64,000 nt of DNA from Variovorax fucosicus (GCF_030316825.1 NZ_JASZYU010000001.1:806001-870000); one strand, 5' to 3'; shown: positions 9,084-22,886, numbered from the stretch's first letter. Notes: generated by a model from the sequence alone, not told the origin. Program-made: numbers and translations.

Positions 9084-9916
9084 TGCCCACGACGCTGACG
9101 CAGGCACTGCGGGCCGCCACGGCGCTGGGCGTGGATCGGCTCGATGCCCAACTGCTCTTGCTGCGCGCACTGGGCCAACCGATCCACGAACGCGCCTGGC
9201 TGCTGGCCCACGACACCGACACGTTGCCCGACGGCGCCTGGCAGGCTTTTCAGGCCCTGTGCGGGCGCCGCGCCGCGGGCGAGCCGACCGCCTACCTGCT
9301 CGGCGAGAAGGAGTTCCATGGCCTGACGCTGCAGGTCGACCCGCGCGTGCTGGTGCCACGGCCGGACACCGAAACGCTGGTCGACTGGGCCCTGGCGCTC
9401 GCGGCCGGCCTCCAGGCCCCGCGCCTGCTCGACCTCGGCACCGGCAGCGGCGCCATCGCGCTGGCGCTGCAACAGGCGCGGCCGGACGCAACGGTCGATG
9501 CGGTCGACGGCAGCGCCGACGCGCTCGAGGTCGCCCGTGCCAATGCGCAACGGCTGGCGCTGCCCGTTCGCTTTGCCCAGGCTGACTGGCTCACCGGCGC
9601 TGGCGCCGGCTACGACCTGATCGTCTCGAACCCGCCCTACATCGCTTCCGGCGACGTGCACCTTGCCGCGTTGCGCCACGAACCGCTGGGCGCGCTGGCG
9701 TCGGGGCCAGACGGCCTGGCCGACCTGCGCCGCATCGTGCAGGACGCGCCCGCATATCTGGCCGAGGGCGGCTGGCTGCTGCTGGAGCACGGTTTCGACC
9801 AGGCGGCCGCGGTGCGCGCGCTACTGACTGCCCGCGGGTTCGCACAAGTTCAAAGCCGCGACGATCTCGCCGGCATCGCGCGCTGCTCCGGCGGAATCTG
9901 GCGCACGGTGAAATAA
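9083..9916 (+). CDS. prmC: Release factor glutamine N5-methyltransferase
   Basis: A 277-residue SAM-dependent methyltransferase that methylates the GGQ glutamine of release factors. A helical N-terminal domain is followed by a Rossmann fold with the SAM motif LDLGTGSGAIAL and the NPPY motif (near 183-186) diagnostic for amide-N methylation. ATG 9083 shares one base with the prfA TGA; an adjacent GTG at 9080 is less likely. Co-transcription with prfA fits the substrate relationship. Confidence 0.95.
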   Translation: MPTTLTQALRAATALGVDRLDAQLLLLRALGQPIHERAWLLAHDTDTLPDGAWQAFQALCGRRAAGEPTAYLLGEKEFHGLTLQVDPRVLVPRPDTETLVDWALALAAGLQAPRLLDLGTGSGAIALALQQARPDATVDAVDGSADALEVARANAQRLALPVRFAQADWLTGAGAGYDLIVSNPPYIASGDVHLAALRHEPLGALASGPDGLADLRRIVQDAPAYLAEGGWLLLEHGFDQAAAVRALLTARGFAQVQSRDDLAGIARCSGGIWRTVK

Positions 9917-9949
9917 TCCGCCCCAACCCACCCTTTTCAGGAGCCAGCC

Positions 9950-10276
9950 ATGAGCGACGCCCAGCAACGCATCGACGACCTCGTCAAATCCAACGACATC
10001 CTGCTCTTCATGAAGGGCAACGCCAGCTTTCCGATGTGCGGCTTCTCCGGCCGCGCGATCCAGATCCTCAAGGCCGTGGGCGTCGACACCCGGACGCTCA
10101 AGACGGTGAACGTGCTGGAAGACGACGGCATCCGCCAGGGCATCAAGGAATACAGCCAGTGGCCGACCATTCCGCAGCTCTACGTCAACGGCGAGTTCAT
10201 CGGCGGCTCGGACATCATGATGGAGATGTACGAGTCGGGCGAACTGCAACAGGTCGTCAACAGCAAAGCCGCCTGA
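9950..10276 (+). CDS. grxD: Monothiol glutaredoxin, Grx4 family
   Basis: A 108-residue monothiol glutaredoxin with the CGFS active site (Cys30 in FPMCGFSG) and the glutathione-binding motif WPTIPQLYVNGEFIGG. CGFS proteins bind a glutathione-ligated [2Fe-2S] cluster and act in iron-sulfur cluster trafficking more than disulfide reduction. ATG 9950 has CAGGAG at good spacing. The stop overlaps the ATG of the cupin gene by one base. Confidence 0.95.
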   Translation: MSDAQQRIDDLVKSNDILLFMKGNASFPMCGFSGRAIQILKAVGVDTRTLKTVNVLEDDGIRQGIKEYSQWPTIPQLYVNGEFIGGSDIMMEMYESGELQQVVNSKAA

Positions 10277-10737
10277 TGCCCGCCTGGCAGCACGACGGCG
10301 TGCGCGTGATTCCCGGCAACCAGCTCGACGGCAACACGGCGCAGACGCCGGGCATGGATCGCAAGGCGGCGATCAACTTCGCCCGCGTCGGCGCGCAGAA
10401 GCTCTGGGCCGGCACCGTCACCATCCATGCCAATGCCAAGACGGGCGCCCACCACCACGGCCACCTCGAGTCTGTGATCTATGTGGTGAGTGGCCGCGCC
10501 CGCATGCGCTGGGGCGAGCAGCTCGAGTTCACGGCCGAGGCCGGCCCGGGGGACTTCATCTATGTGCCGCCGTACGTGCCGCACCAGGAAATCAACGCCA
10601 GCAGCACCGAAGCGCTGCAATGCGTGCTGTGTCGCAGCGACGGCGAGGCCGTGGCGGTGAACCTCGACATCCAGCCGGTGGAAAAACCGGACACGGTGCT
10701 CTGGGTCGACCCCACACACCCCCATGGTGGCGTGTGA
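10276..10737 (+). CDS. Cupin-domain protein
   Basis: A 153-residue single-domain cupin. Metal-binding motif 1 is around GAHHHGHLE (His59-63, Glu65). Motif 2 is in PGDFIYVPPYVPHQE, with the usual Pro-rich strand and third His. It starts on the last base of the grxD stop, so the two are coupled. The substrate is unknown; cupins include dioxygenases, isomerases and binding proteins. Nothing in the sequence selects among them. Confidence 0.85.
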   Translation: MPAWQHDGVRVIPGNQLDGNTAQTPGMDRKAAINFARVGAQKLWAGTVTIHANAKTGAHHHGHLESVIYVVSGRARMRWGEQLEFTAEAGPGDFIYVPPYVPHQEINASSTEALQCVLCRSDGEAVAVNLDIQPVEKPDTVLWVDPTHPHGGV

Positions 10738-10844
10738 AAAGCCCGCTTTCCTGTCTCAAAAAACAAAAACCGTAAAGACCTGGACATCCACCGACTCCGG
10801 GCACGGCTTATGCTGTGTCCAAGTGTTCGAAACCGGAGGTGTCT

Positions 10845-11840
10845 ATGGATTCCCGCAGTCTCGTCCCCGCTTCCCCGCCTTTTCAGCTGCCGCTGGCCAA
10901 CCTGCGCAGCGTGTTCCAGACGCACGATGTCGAGCGCAAGCTCGCCAAGCTGCCCGATCGGGATCACGAACACCTCCGCACCACCTACGAACGCATGCTC
11001 GAACGCGGGCCCGACCGCTTCCAGGTCAAGCCGAGCGGCGTGCCCGAGATGGCCGCCCTCTATGCGCAGCTGCCCAACTTCACCCAGGTGCTCGACGACG
11101 TGCGCCGGCACGTCGCGCTGGCGCAGGACAGCCGCGACGGCCTCGAGGTGACGCCGATGCTGCTGCTTGGGCCGCCCGGCATCGGCAAGACCCACTTCGC
11201 AAAGAAGCTGGCCGAACTGCTGGGCACCGGCATGTCGCTGGTGCCGATGAACTCGATGACTGCAGGCTGGCTGCTGTCGGGTTCCTCCTCGCAATGGAAA
11301 GGTTCCAAGCCCGGCAAGGTGTTCGAAACGCTGGTCGACGGCCAGTACGCGAATCCGGTGATGGTGGTCGACGAAATCGACAAGGCCGGCACCGACAGCC
11401 AGTACGACCCGCTCGGCGCGCTCTACAACCTGCTGGAGCACGATACGGCACATGCCTTCATCGACGAGTTCGCAGAGGTGCCGATCGACGCGAGCCAGGT
11501 GATCTGGATCACCACCGCCAACGACGAGCGCAGCATCCCCGAGCCGATCCTGAACCGCATGAACGTGTTCGAGATCGAGGCGCCCTCGCCCGAAGCGGCG
11601 CGCCAGATCGCACGTCAGCTCTACACGTCGATCCGCGCCGAGCACGACTGGGGCCGGCTGCTGAACCCCGAGCCTGCCGACGACGTGCTCGATCACCTGT
11701 CCACCCTCGCACCCCGCGAAATGCGACGCGCCCTGATGACCGGGTTCGGCAATGCGCGCCTGGCGCAGCGCGACGAGGTTCGCGTCGACGATCTGCCCCG
11801 GGCGACGGGCGCGAGGAGCCGGATCGGATTCATGCAGTAG
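10845..11840 (+). CDS. Stand-alone AAA ATPase, Lon-like core without protease domain
   Basis: A 331-residue AAA+ protein. Walker A is GPPGIGKTH (about 109-116). Walker B VMVVDEIDKA is near 172. Sensor-1 WITTANDERSIPEPILNRM with an arginine finger follows, and then a small helical lid with PREMRRAL. The core resembles the Lon ATPase module, but there is no N-terminal Lon domain and no Ser-Lys protease domain. ATG 10845 has GGAGGT at 10835-10840, which rules against an in-frame GTG at 10815. It stands alone between the cupin gene and the CorC/HlyC gene. The role is unknown; a substrate-remodelling function is possible. Confidence 0.8.
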   Translation: MDSRSLVPASPPFQLPLANLRSVFQTHDVERKLAKLPDRDHEHLRTTYERMLERGPDRFQVKPSGVPEMAALYAQLPNFTQVLDDVRRHVALAQDSRDGLEVTPMLLLGPPGIGKTHFAKKLAELLGTGMSLVPMNSMTAGWLLSGSSSQWKGSKPGKVFETLVDGQYANPVMVVDEIDKAGTDSQYDPLGALYNLLEHDTAHAFIDEFAEVPIDASQVIWITTANDERSIPEPILNRMNVFEIEAPSPEAARQIARQLYTSIRAEHDWGRLLNPEPADDVLDHLSTLAPREMRRALMTGFGNARLAQRDEVRVDDLPRATGARSRIGFMQ

Positions 11841-11889
11841 GTAGCGGGCAGCCGTCCATGGCACCATCAAGGTCTGTGAAGACCGTGCC

Positions 11890-13188
11890 ATGAACCTGAC
11901 CCAAAGCCTGCTCGTCATCGCCTTGCTGATCGCGGCGAGCGCCTTTTTTTCCCTCGCCGAGATTTCGCTGGCGGCCTCGCGCCGTCTGCGCCTGCGCCAG
12001 ATGGCCGACGAGGGCGACATGCGCGCCGAGCGCGTGCTGCGCATCCAGGAGCAGCCGGGCCACTACTTCACTGTGGTTCAGATCGGGCTCAATGCCGTCG
12101 CGATCCTTGGCGGCGTGGTCGGCGAAGGCGCTTTTTCGCCATGGTTCCTGCGTCTTTTCGACCTCTGGCTCAATCCTGATGCTGCGAAGGCCTGGGCCTT
12201 CACGGGCTCTTTCGTCCTGGTGATTTCGCTGTTCCTGGTGTTCGCCGACCTGTTTCCCAAACGGCTCGGCATGAGCGACCCCGAGCGCCTCGCGGTGCGC
12301 ATGGTCGGACCGATGAACGTGCTGATCACAGCCTTCAAGCCGCTGGTCTGGTTCTTCACGCGCAGCACCGATGCCTTGTTCAAGCTGCTGGGCATCCCGC
12401 TGCAGCGTATCGACAAGATCACCTCGGCCGACATTCTGGCGATGACCGAGGCTGGCGCGCGCGCCGGCGTGCTCGCGGTGCGCGAGCAGCAGGTGATCGC
12501 CAACGTGTTCGAGCTCGATACGCGGCTGGTGAGCAGCGTGATGACCTCGCGCGACCGCGTCGCCTGGTTCCAGAAGGACGACCCCGAGTCCGTGCTGCGC
12601 GCACGCATCGTGGCCGAGCCGTTTTCGGCCTACCCGGTGTGCGACGGCGACATCGACCATGTGCTCGGCTACGTCGATGCCAAGGACATGTTCCAGCGCG
12701 TGCTGAGTGGCCAGCCGCTCGCGCTCGACCAGGGCGTGCCGCTGCACAAGGCGCTGGTGATTCCGGATCGGCTGTCGCTCACCGAGGTGCTCGAGCAGTT
12801 CCAGCAGGCGCACGAAGACTTCGCGATCATCGTCAACGAATACAGCCTGGTGGTGGGGGTGATCACGCTCAACGACGTGATGAGCACGGTGATGGGCGAC
12901 CTGGTGAGCGGGCTCGACGAGGAGCCGCAGATCGTCCAGCGCGACGAGAACTCCTGGCTGATCGACGGCGTGACGCCGATCCAGGACGTGCAGCGCGCGC
13001 TCGACATCGATCAGTTGCCGCACGCCGAAGAGTACGAAACGCTGGCCGGCTTCCTGATGGTGATGTTGCGCCGCGTGCCGCGCCGCACGGATCGCGTGAG
13101 TTGCGGCGGCTACACCTTCGAAGTGATGGACGTCGACAGCCACCGCATCGACCAGGTGATGGTCACCCGCGGCGGGGCCTCGAGCTAG
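11890..13188 (+). CDS. HlyC/CorC-family membrane protein (CNNM-CBS-CorC domains)
   Basis: A 432-residue protein of the DUF21/CNNM superfamily. N-terminal membrane spans (about 1-150, including the FFSLAEISLAASRRLRLRQ segment) are followed by paired CBS domains (about 195-330) and a C-terminal CorC_HlyC domain (about 345-430). Relatives include divalent-cation efflux factors of the CorB/MpfA type. The older haemolysin label is not supported by the sequence. Its TAG stop overlaps the opposite-strand TAG of the transglycosylase gene in a shared CTAG. Confidence 0.85.
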   Translation: MNLTQSLLVIALLIAASAFFSLAEISLAASRRLRLRQMADEGDMRAERVLRIQEQPGHYFTVVQIGLNAVAILGGVVGEGAFSPWFLRLFDLWLNPDAAKAWAFTGSFVLVISLFLVFADLFPKRLGMSDPERLAVRMVGPMNVLITAFKPLVWFFTRSTDALFKLLGIPLQRIDKITSADILAMTEAGARAGVLAVREQQVIANVFELDTRLVSSVMTSRDRVAWFQKDDPESVLRARIVAEPFSAYPVCDGDIDHVLGYVDAKDMFQRVLSGQPLALDQGVPLHKALVIPDRLSLTEVLEQFQQAHEDFAIIVNEYSLVVGVITLNDVMSTVMGDLVSGLDEEPQIVQRDENSWLIDGVTPIQDVQRALDIDQLPHAEEYETLAGFLMVMLRRVPRRTDRVSCGGYTFEVMDVDSHRIDQVMVTRGGASS

Positions 13189-13816
13189 GCTTGGGGCGGC
13201 CGCTCGGTGAAGGCCCAGAGACGCTGGTTGGCGAACACGGCATTGGGGTACGGCGCCTTGCCGCGGCTGCCGTTGTAGCGCCCGAGCGTGAGGAACAGGT
13301 CGCCGTCTTCACGGTTGAGGTAGTGCCGAAGAATCACGCAACCGAAGCGCAGATTGGTCTGCATGTGGAACAGCTTGGCCGAGTCGCCGTCGCCGATCAC
13401 GCGCGTCCAGAAGGGCATGACCTGCATCAGGCCGCGCGCGCCGGCGCTCGAAACCGCGTACTTGCGGAAGTTGCTTTCAACCTGGATCAGCCCCAGCACC
13501 AGGCTGACATCCAGGCCGGAGCGCTTGCTCTCGTACCAGACGGTCTGGAGGAAATCGATGCGCGGCTGCGGATCGACGATCTTCTTTTTCAGGCGCTCGC
13601 TCATTTCGCCGAGCCAGCGCAGGTAGGCCAGCCGCGAGGCGGTGTCTGGGAACTCGGGCCTCGGCGGCGCTGCACTGCGTATGGCAGAGCTCAGCGCGTT
13701 GCGCACCGAGTCGATCAGCGGCTCTTCGATCTGTGCACCCGCAAGTGCCACGCGCGGCAATGCGAGCGTCAGCGCGCCCGCTGCGGCGCCACTCAGATAC
13801 GAACGCCGCGACAGGC

Positions 13817-13820
<4 letters not shown>
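13185..13820 (-). CDS. Exported lytic transglycosylase (SLT domain)
   Basis: A 211-residue periplasmic muramidase-like enzyme cleaving the MurNAc-GlcNAc bond. The N-terminus [17 protein letters not shown] looks like a Tat or Sec signal, with twin Arg at 5-6. The SLT motif has catalytic Glu115 in [19 protein letters not shown], followed by GLMQVMPFW. Its ATG overlaps the proS stop by 4 bp, so it is coupled to prolyl-tRNA synthetase. If it is a Tat substrate, the window's tatABC would export it (inference). Confidence 0.88.
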
Positions 13821-15562
<1,742 letters not shown>

Positions 15563-15624
15563 CTTGCGCGCGCCAGAAACAGTGAGGGATTGACGAGGGC
15601 CGTGCTGGCCGTCGAACCGGTCGC

Positions 15625-15652
15625 TTGCCGTGCGTAACACGGCGTGCATAAT
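15625..15652 (+). promoter_or_regulatory. Candidate sigma-70 promoter for rppH
   Basis: TTGCCG (15625-15630), a 16-bp spacer and CATAAT (15647-15652) match consensus at 4/6 and 5/6. The predicted +1 is about 25 nt before the rppH ATG, in the region divergent from proS. Confidence 0.45.
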
Positions 15653-15684
15653 CGACTCAGTTCATTGAAATTTGGGGTTTGATT

Positions 15685-16341
15685 ATGCTCGACCGGGACG
15701 GCTTCAGGCCCAACGTCGGCATCATCCTGCTCAACCAGAGAAACCAGGTTTTTTGGGGCAAGCGCATACGCACCCACTCCTGGCAGTTTCCGCAGGGCGG
15801 CATCGATCGCGGCGAAAGTCCCGAGCAGGCCATGTTCCGCGAGCTGCACGAGGAAGTGGGCCTTCATCCGGAGCATGTGCGCATCGTGGCCCGTACCCGC
15901 GACTGGTTGCGCTACGAGGTGCCGGATCGGTTCATCCGCCGTGACGCACGCGGTCACTACAAGGGCCAGAAACAGATCTGGTATCTGCTGCAACTTACCG
16001 GCCACGATTGGGATCTGAATCTCCGGGCCACCGACCATCCCGAGTTCGATGCATGGCGCTGGCACGATTACTGGGTGCCGCTCGACGTGGTGGTCGAGTT
16101 CAAGCGCGGCGTCTACGAAATGGCGCTGACCGAGCTGGCGCGCTACCTGCCGCGCCAGGATTTCCGCAACCGCTTTCTGCGCAGCAATGTGCGTGGCCGC
16201 GAATTCGATCGCCATCCCTCCGATGGACACGAACCGCCGCCGTTCGAACTTCCGCCGGGTGCTTCCTTCGACCCGGATCCCAATGTCAAGCTTGCCAACG
16301 ATGCCGTTCCCACGCCAGATTCCTTTCCTGCACCACGCTAG
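15685..16341 (+). CDS. rppH: RNA pyrophosphohydrolase
   Basis: A 218-residue Nudix hydrolase that removes pyrophosphate from the 5' end of mRNAs to start decay. The start [17 protein letters not shown] and the Nudix box (about 38-60, with RELHEEVGL) match RppH. The core ends near 160. The remaining ~60 residues form a Pro/charged tail, common in Burkholderiales copies. ATG 15685 is chosen over a TTG at 15679. The 3' end overlaps the CNP1-like gene by 59 nt in another frame. Confidence 0.93.
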   Translation: MLDRDGFRPNVGIILLNQRNQVFWGKRIRTHSWQFPQGGIDRGESPEQAMFRELHEEVGLHPEHVRIVARTRDWLRYEVPDRFIRRDARGHYKGQKQIWYLLQLTGHDWDLNLRATDHPEFDAWRWHDYWVPLDVVVEFKRGVYEMALTELARYLPRQDFRNRFLRSNVRGREFDRHPSDGHEPPPFELPPGASFDPDPNVKLANDAVPTPDSFPAPR

Positions 16342-16873
16342 CCGCGCCGTCCTGTTCGCGGCCGGCTGCACCCTTGCCACGATCGCCGCCGCGCAGGCCA
16401 GCAACCCGGACTGGGCCCAGGCTGGATCGCCCCCGCCGCCGACCGTCACCGAGCAGGACCGGGAGTGGAAGGAAACCGAGGTTCCCCCGCCACCCACCTT
16501 CGCGGAAAGCCGGGTGGTTTCCATCCAGATGCCCCCCTACATGACGCTCAAGTTCGGCGTCGATCCCGGCACGATCGCGATCACGGGCGACGGCATCGTG
16601 CGCTATGTGGTCGTCGCCAGCCGGCCCGGCGGCGCGACCAACGCTTTCTATGAGGGCGTGCGCTGCTCTACCGACGAAGTCAAGACGTATGCCCGCTACA
16701 ACAGCGGCGCCTGGCAGCCGGTGAGCGATCCGCAGTGGAAGCGCTTCAGGGATCTGAACTCCAGCTATGTGCAACAGCTGGCGGGCCAGGGGCTTTGCCG
16801 CGGCCACGCCCCCCGCGAGACAGTGGGCGAAATAGTGAAGAACATTCGCGAGCCGGTGCGCGAAGTCCAGTAG
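16283..16873 (+). CDS. Exported CNP1-like family protein
   Basis: A 196-residue secreted or periplasmic protein. The N-terminal signal has the hydrophobic core [19 protein letters not shown] Pro-rich stretch ([20 protein letters not shown]) precedes a domain matching CNP1-like proteins, a betaproteobacterial family of unknown function first noted in Neisseria. GGA sits about 6 nt before ATG 16283; ATG 16301 is an alternative. It overlaps rppH by 59 nt and abuts proB tail to tail with a 3-bp gap. Confidence 0.75.
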   Translation: MSSLPTMPFPRQIPFLHHASRAVLFAAGCTLATIAAAQASNPDWAQAGSPPPPTVTEQDREWKETEVPPPPTFAESRVVSIQMPPYMTLKFGVDPGTIAITGDGIVRYVVVASRPGGATNAFYEGVRCSTDEVKTYARYNSGAWQPVSDPQWKRFRDLNSSYVQQLAGQGLCRGHAPRETVGEIVKNIREPVREVQ

Positions 16874-16876
16874 GCT

Positions 16877-19098
<2,222 letters not shown>

Positions 19099-19107
19099 TT
19101 ACAAATG

Positions 19108-19132
19108 AAAAAAGCCCCGACCAGCGGGGCTT
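19108..19132 (-). terminator. Terminator between rpmA and obgE
   Basis: Read on the minus strand, AAGCCCCG and CGGGGCTT arms flank a 5-nt loop and run into a six-T tract. It lies 21 bp after the rpmA stop and 22 bp before the obgE ATG, so it would lower obgE-proB expression relative to the ribosomal proteins. Confidence 0.7.
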
Positions 19133-19153
19133 CGAGCAGATCGAAGTGACTGA

Positions 19154-19423
19154 TCAGGCTTGGGTGGCAGCCGGGGTCACGTTGACCGTGTGCTTGCTGA
19201 GCGCGCCCTTGACGGCAAACGACACGTGGCCGTCGACCAGGGCAAACAGCGTGTGGTCCTTGCCCACGCCGACGTTCACGCCGGGGTGGAACTGGGTGCC
19301 GCGCTGACGCACGATGATCGAGCCTGCGCTGATCAGTTCGCCGCCGAACGCTTTCACGCCGAGCATCTTGGGCTTGGAATCGCGCCCGTTTCGCGTGGAG
19401 CCGCCGCCTTTTTTCTGTGCCAT
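19154..19423 (-). CDS. rpmA: 50S ribosomal protein L27
   Basis: An 89-residue ribosomal protein with the L27 start [19 protein letters not shown] and the core [21 protein letters not shown]. Its N-terminal tail reaches the peptidyl-transferase centre. There is no cleavable Firmicute-type extension. It follows rplU by 12 bp, and the two are certainly co-transcribed. Confidence 0.98.
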   Translation of the reverse strand: MAQKKGGGSTRNGRDSKPKMLGVKAFGGELISAGSIIVRQRGTQFHPGVNVGVGKDHTLFALVDGHVSFAVKGALSKHTVNVTPAATQA

Positions 19424-19435
19424 GGTGTCCGCTCC

Positions 19436-19747
19436 TTAAGCAGCGATCGCGCCGATTTGCAGTTCGGTGAACTGCTGGCGATGGCCTTGACGTTTCTGAT
19501 AGTGCTTGCGACGGCGCATCTTGAAGATGTGCACTTTGTCGTGCAGGCCGTGTGACAGGACTGTCACCGTGACGGATGCGCCGGACACCAGGGGCGTGCC
19601 GACCTTGATCTCGGAGCCGTTGCCGACTGCAAGAACCTGATCGATCACGATTTCCTGGCCTACGTCCGCAGCAATCTGTTCTACTTTAATTTTTTCGCCG
19701 GAAGCAACGCGATACTGCTTGCCCCCGGTTTTTATGACCGCGTACAT
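19436..19747 (-). CDS. rplU: 50S ribosomal protein L21
   Basis: A 103-residue ribosomal protein L21: start [14 protein letters not shown], conserved GEKIKVEQI, and the C-terminal [16 protein letters not shown] that contacts 23S rRNA. It is the first gene of the rplU-rpmA-obgE-proB run. GAGGT precedes the start at suitable spacing. Its leader can fold into a hairpin (19768-19795). Confidence 0.98.
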   Translation of the reverse strand: MYAVIKTGGKQYRVASGEKIKVEQIAADVGQEIVIDQVLAVGNGSEIKVGTPLVSGASVTVTVLSHGLHDKVHIFKMRRRKHYQKRQGHRQQFTELQIGAIAA

Positions 19748-19767
19748 GTTGACCTCTTGAATAAGAT

Positions 19768-19795
19768 GGCTCTACGGACGGATTTCCGCAGAGCC
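19768..19795 (-). promoter_or_regulatory. Hairpin in the rplU 5' leader
   Basis: GGCTCT (19768-19773) and AGAGCC (19790-19795) pair, with an inner CGG/CCG stem, between the rplU -10 and its ATG. It could be a ribosomal-protein leader structure, but similarity to a known L21 leader is not established. Confidence 0.35.
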
Positions 19796-19799
19796 CAAG

Positions 19800-19805
19800 A
19801 TTATA
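19800..19805 (-). promoter_or_regulatory. rplU -10 box
   Basis: A perfect TATAAT on the minus strand lies 52 bp upstream of the rplU ATG, in the region divergent from ispB. No strong -35 is visible. The predicted leader is about 45 nt. Confidence 0.5.
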
Positions 19806-19869
19806 GCCCGCTTTGCGCCGGCTCATGAACCGGCCGGCATGCGCAGCCGAAAGCGCATGGGCGGCTCCC

Positions 19870-19875
19870 TATAAT
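19870..19875 (+). promoter_or_regulatory. ispB -10 box
   Basis: A perfect TATAAT on the plus strand. The predicted +1 is near 19882, followed by a CCGGCC/GGCCGG hairpin (19885-19901). This argues that ispB starts downstream of here and not at the ATG 19813. Confidence 0.5.
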
Positions 19876-19935
19876 CGCGGCGTCCCGGCCGCTCTGGCCG
19901 GCCCTCTTTCTGTCGCGGCATCCGACGCTTCCGCT

Positions 19936-20925
19936 TTGTCAGCTTCCCCCTCCCAATCCCCCACCGCCACCGCGCTCGGCCTGGTCGCCGCCGACATGGA
20001 GCAGGTCGACCGCGTGATTGCGACGCGGCTCGACACCGGCGTTCCGCTCGTGAGCGAAGTGTCCCGCTACATCATTTCGGCCGGCGGCAAGCGTCTGCGC
20101 CCTGCCCTCCTGCTCTTGATGAGCGGTGCACTCGGCTGCACGGACGCGCAGCGCTTCAATCTGGCAGCGGTGGTCGAATTCATCCATACCGCGACTCTGC
20201 TGCACGACGACGTGGTCGACGAATCGACCCTGCGCCGTGGCCGCGCGACGGCCAACGAGTCCTTCGGCAACCCGGCCAGCGTGCTGGTGGGCGACTTTCT
20301 GTACTCGCGCGCTTTCCAGATGATGCTGGACGCCGACAACATGCGCGTGATGCAGATCCTGGCCGAGGCCACCAACGTCATTGCCGAAGGTGAAGTCCTG
20401 CAGCTGATGAACATGCACGATGCCACGCTCGACGAAGCCGCCTACCTGCGCGTGATTCGCTCCAAGACGGCCAAGCTGTTCGAAGCCAGCACGCGCCTGG
20501 CCGCCGTGCTGGCGGGCAGCACCCCGGCCGTCGAGGAGGCATGCGCCACTTACGGCCAGGCACTCGGAACGGCATTTCAGGTGATCGACGACGTTCTCGA
20601 CTATGCCGGGGACGCCAACGAAACCGGCAAGAATCTTGGCGACGACCTGCGCGAAGGCAAAACGACGCTCCCGCTCATCCTTGCGATGCAACGGGCCGAG
20701 CCGGCAGACAGCGCACTGATCCGCTGCGCCATCGAGGCCGGTGACACGTCACAACTGGCGGCCATCGTTGCGATCGTGCAACGCACCGGTGCGCTCGACG
20801 CCACGCGCGCAGCCGCAGCGGCGGAAGCGCAACGCGCAATCGATGCTTTGCGCGGCCTGCCCGCCAATTCCTACTCGCAAGGTTTGCTACAATTGGCGGC
20901 TCAGTTGCTTGAGCGCCGCACCTAA
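19936..20925 (+). CDS. ispB: Octaprenyl diphosphate synthase
   Basis: About 329 residues of a trans-polyprenyl diphosphate synthase making the ubiquinone side chain. The first Asp-rich motif is LLHDDVVDE (91-95), the second is DDVLDYAGD, and GGKRLRP binds the allylic substrate. The likely start is TTG 19936 (SASPSQSPT...), because the upstream ATG 19813 precedes the TATAAT promoter. ATG 19996 is a shorter alternative. No clear Shine-Dalgarno supports the TTG. tRNA-Pro follows 36 nt after the stop. Confidence 0.92.
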   Translation: MSASPSQSPTATALGLVAADMEQVDRVIATRLDTGVPLVSEVSRYIISAGGKRLRPALLLLMSGALGCTDAQRFNLAAVVEFIHTATLLHDDVVDESTLRRGRATANESFGNPASVLVGDFLYSRAFQMMLDADNMRVMQILAEATNVIAEGEVLQLMNMHDATLDEAAYLRVIRSKTAKLFEASTRLAAVLAGSTPAVEEACATYGQALGTAFQVIDDVLDYAGDANETGKNLGDDLREGKTTLPLILAMQRAEPADSALIRCAIEAGDTSQLAAIVAIVQRTGALDATRAAAAAEAQRAIDALRGLPANSYSQGLLQLAAQLLERRT

Positions 20926-20961
20926 GTTCTTCGAGGGTCGTTTCTCTTTTACTGCAACCAT

Positions 20962-21038
20962 CGGGGTGTAGCTTAGCCTGGTAGAGCGCTACGTTCGGGA
21001 CGTAGAGGCCGGAGGTTCGAATCCTCTCACCCCGACCA
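20962..21038 (+). tRNA. tRNA-Pro(CGG)
   Basis: A 77-nt cloverleaf with a CGGGGTG/CACCCCG acceptor stem and encoded CCA (21036-21038). The anticodon stem CTACG/CGTAG encloses loop TTCGGGA, with anticodon CGG at 20996-20998 reading CCG. The T-loop contains GGTTCGAATCC. It lies between ispB and pilB, in the same direction. Confidence 0.97.
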
Positions 21039-21044
21039 GCCTTT

Positions 21045-21101
21045 CATGGCTGTAATGCCAAATGCTACGCGGACTGTTGCATGGCCGCGATTTACAGCAT
21101 G
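21045..21101 (+). repeat. Nested inverted repeat after tRNA-Pro
   Basis: CATGGCTGTAA (21045-21055) pairs with TTACAGCATG (21092-21101) with a single bulged G. Inside it, CGCGG (21068-21072) pairs with CCGCG (21085-21089). It begins 7 nt after the tRNA CCA and lies before pilB. It has no T-tract. Confidence 0.5.
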
Positions 21102-21119
21102 GGGTCGATCAGCGATGAT

Positions 21120-21143
21120 CGTGAATCAATTTTTCACGTCTTT
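21120..21143 (+). terminator. Weak terminator-like hairpin before pilB
   Basis: CGTGAA (21120-21125) and TTCACG (21133-21138) form a 6-bp stem with a 7-nt loop, followed by TCTTT. It may end tRNA-Pro read-through 13 nt before the pilB ATG. The stem is short and AT-rich. Confidence 0.35.
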
Positions 21144-21155
21144 TACATTCTTTGA

Positions 21156-22886
<1,731 letters not shown>

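Noticed and set aside
10845-11840. AAA ATPase (and the DUF815 ATPase at 29758-30633) as parts of a defence system
   Set aside because: No nuclease, toxin, reverse transcriptase or other effector gene adjoins either. Both sit among housekeeping genes.
19813-19935. An N-terminal extension of ispB from ATG 19813
   Set aside because: The TATAAT box and leader hairpin lie inside it and the extra residues do not resemble the family, so the start was moved downstream.
20962-21101. Integration site of a mobile element at tRNA-Pro
   Set aside because: No integrase or direct repeat of the tRNA 3' end was found in the window; only the inverted repeat remains unexplained.
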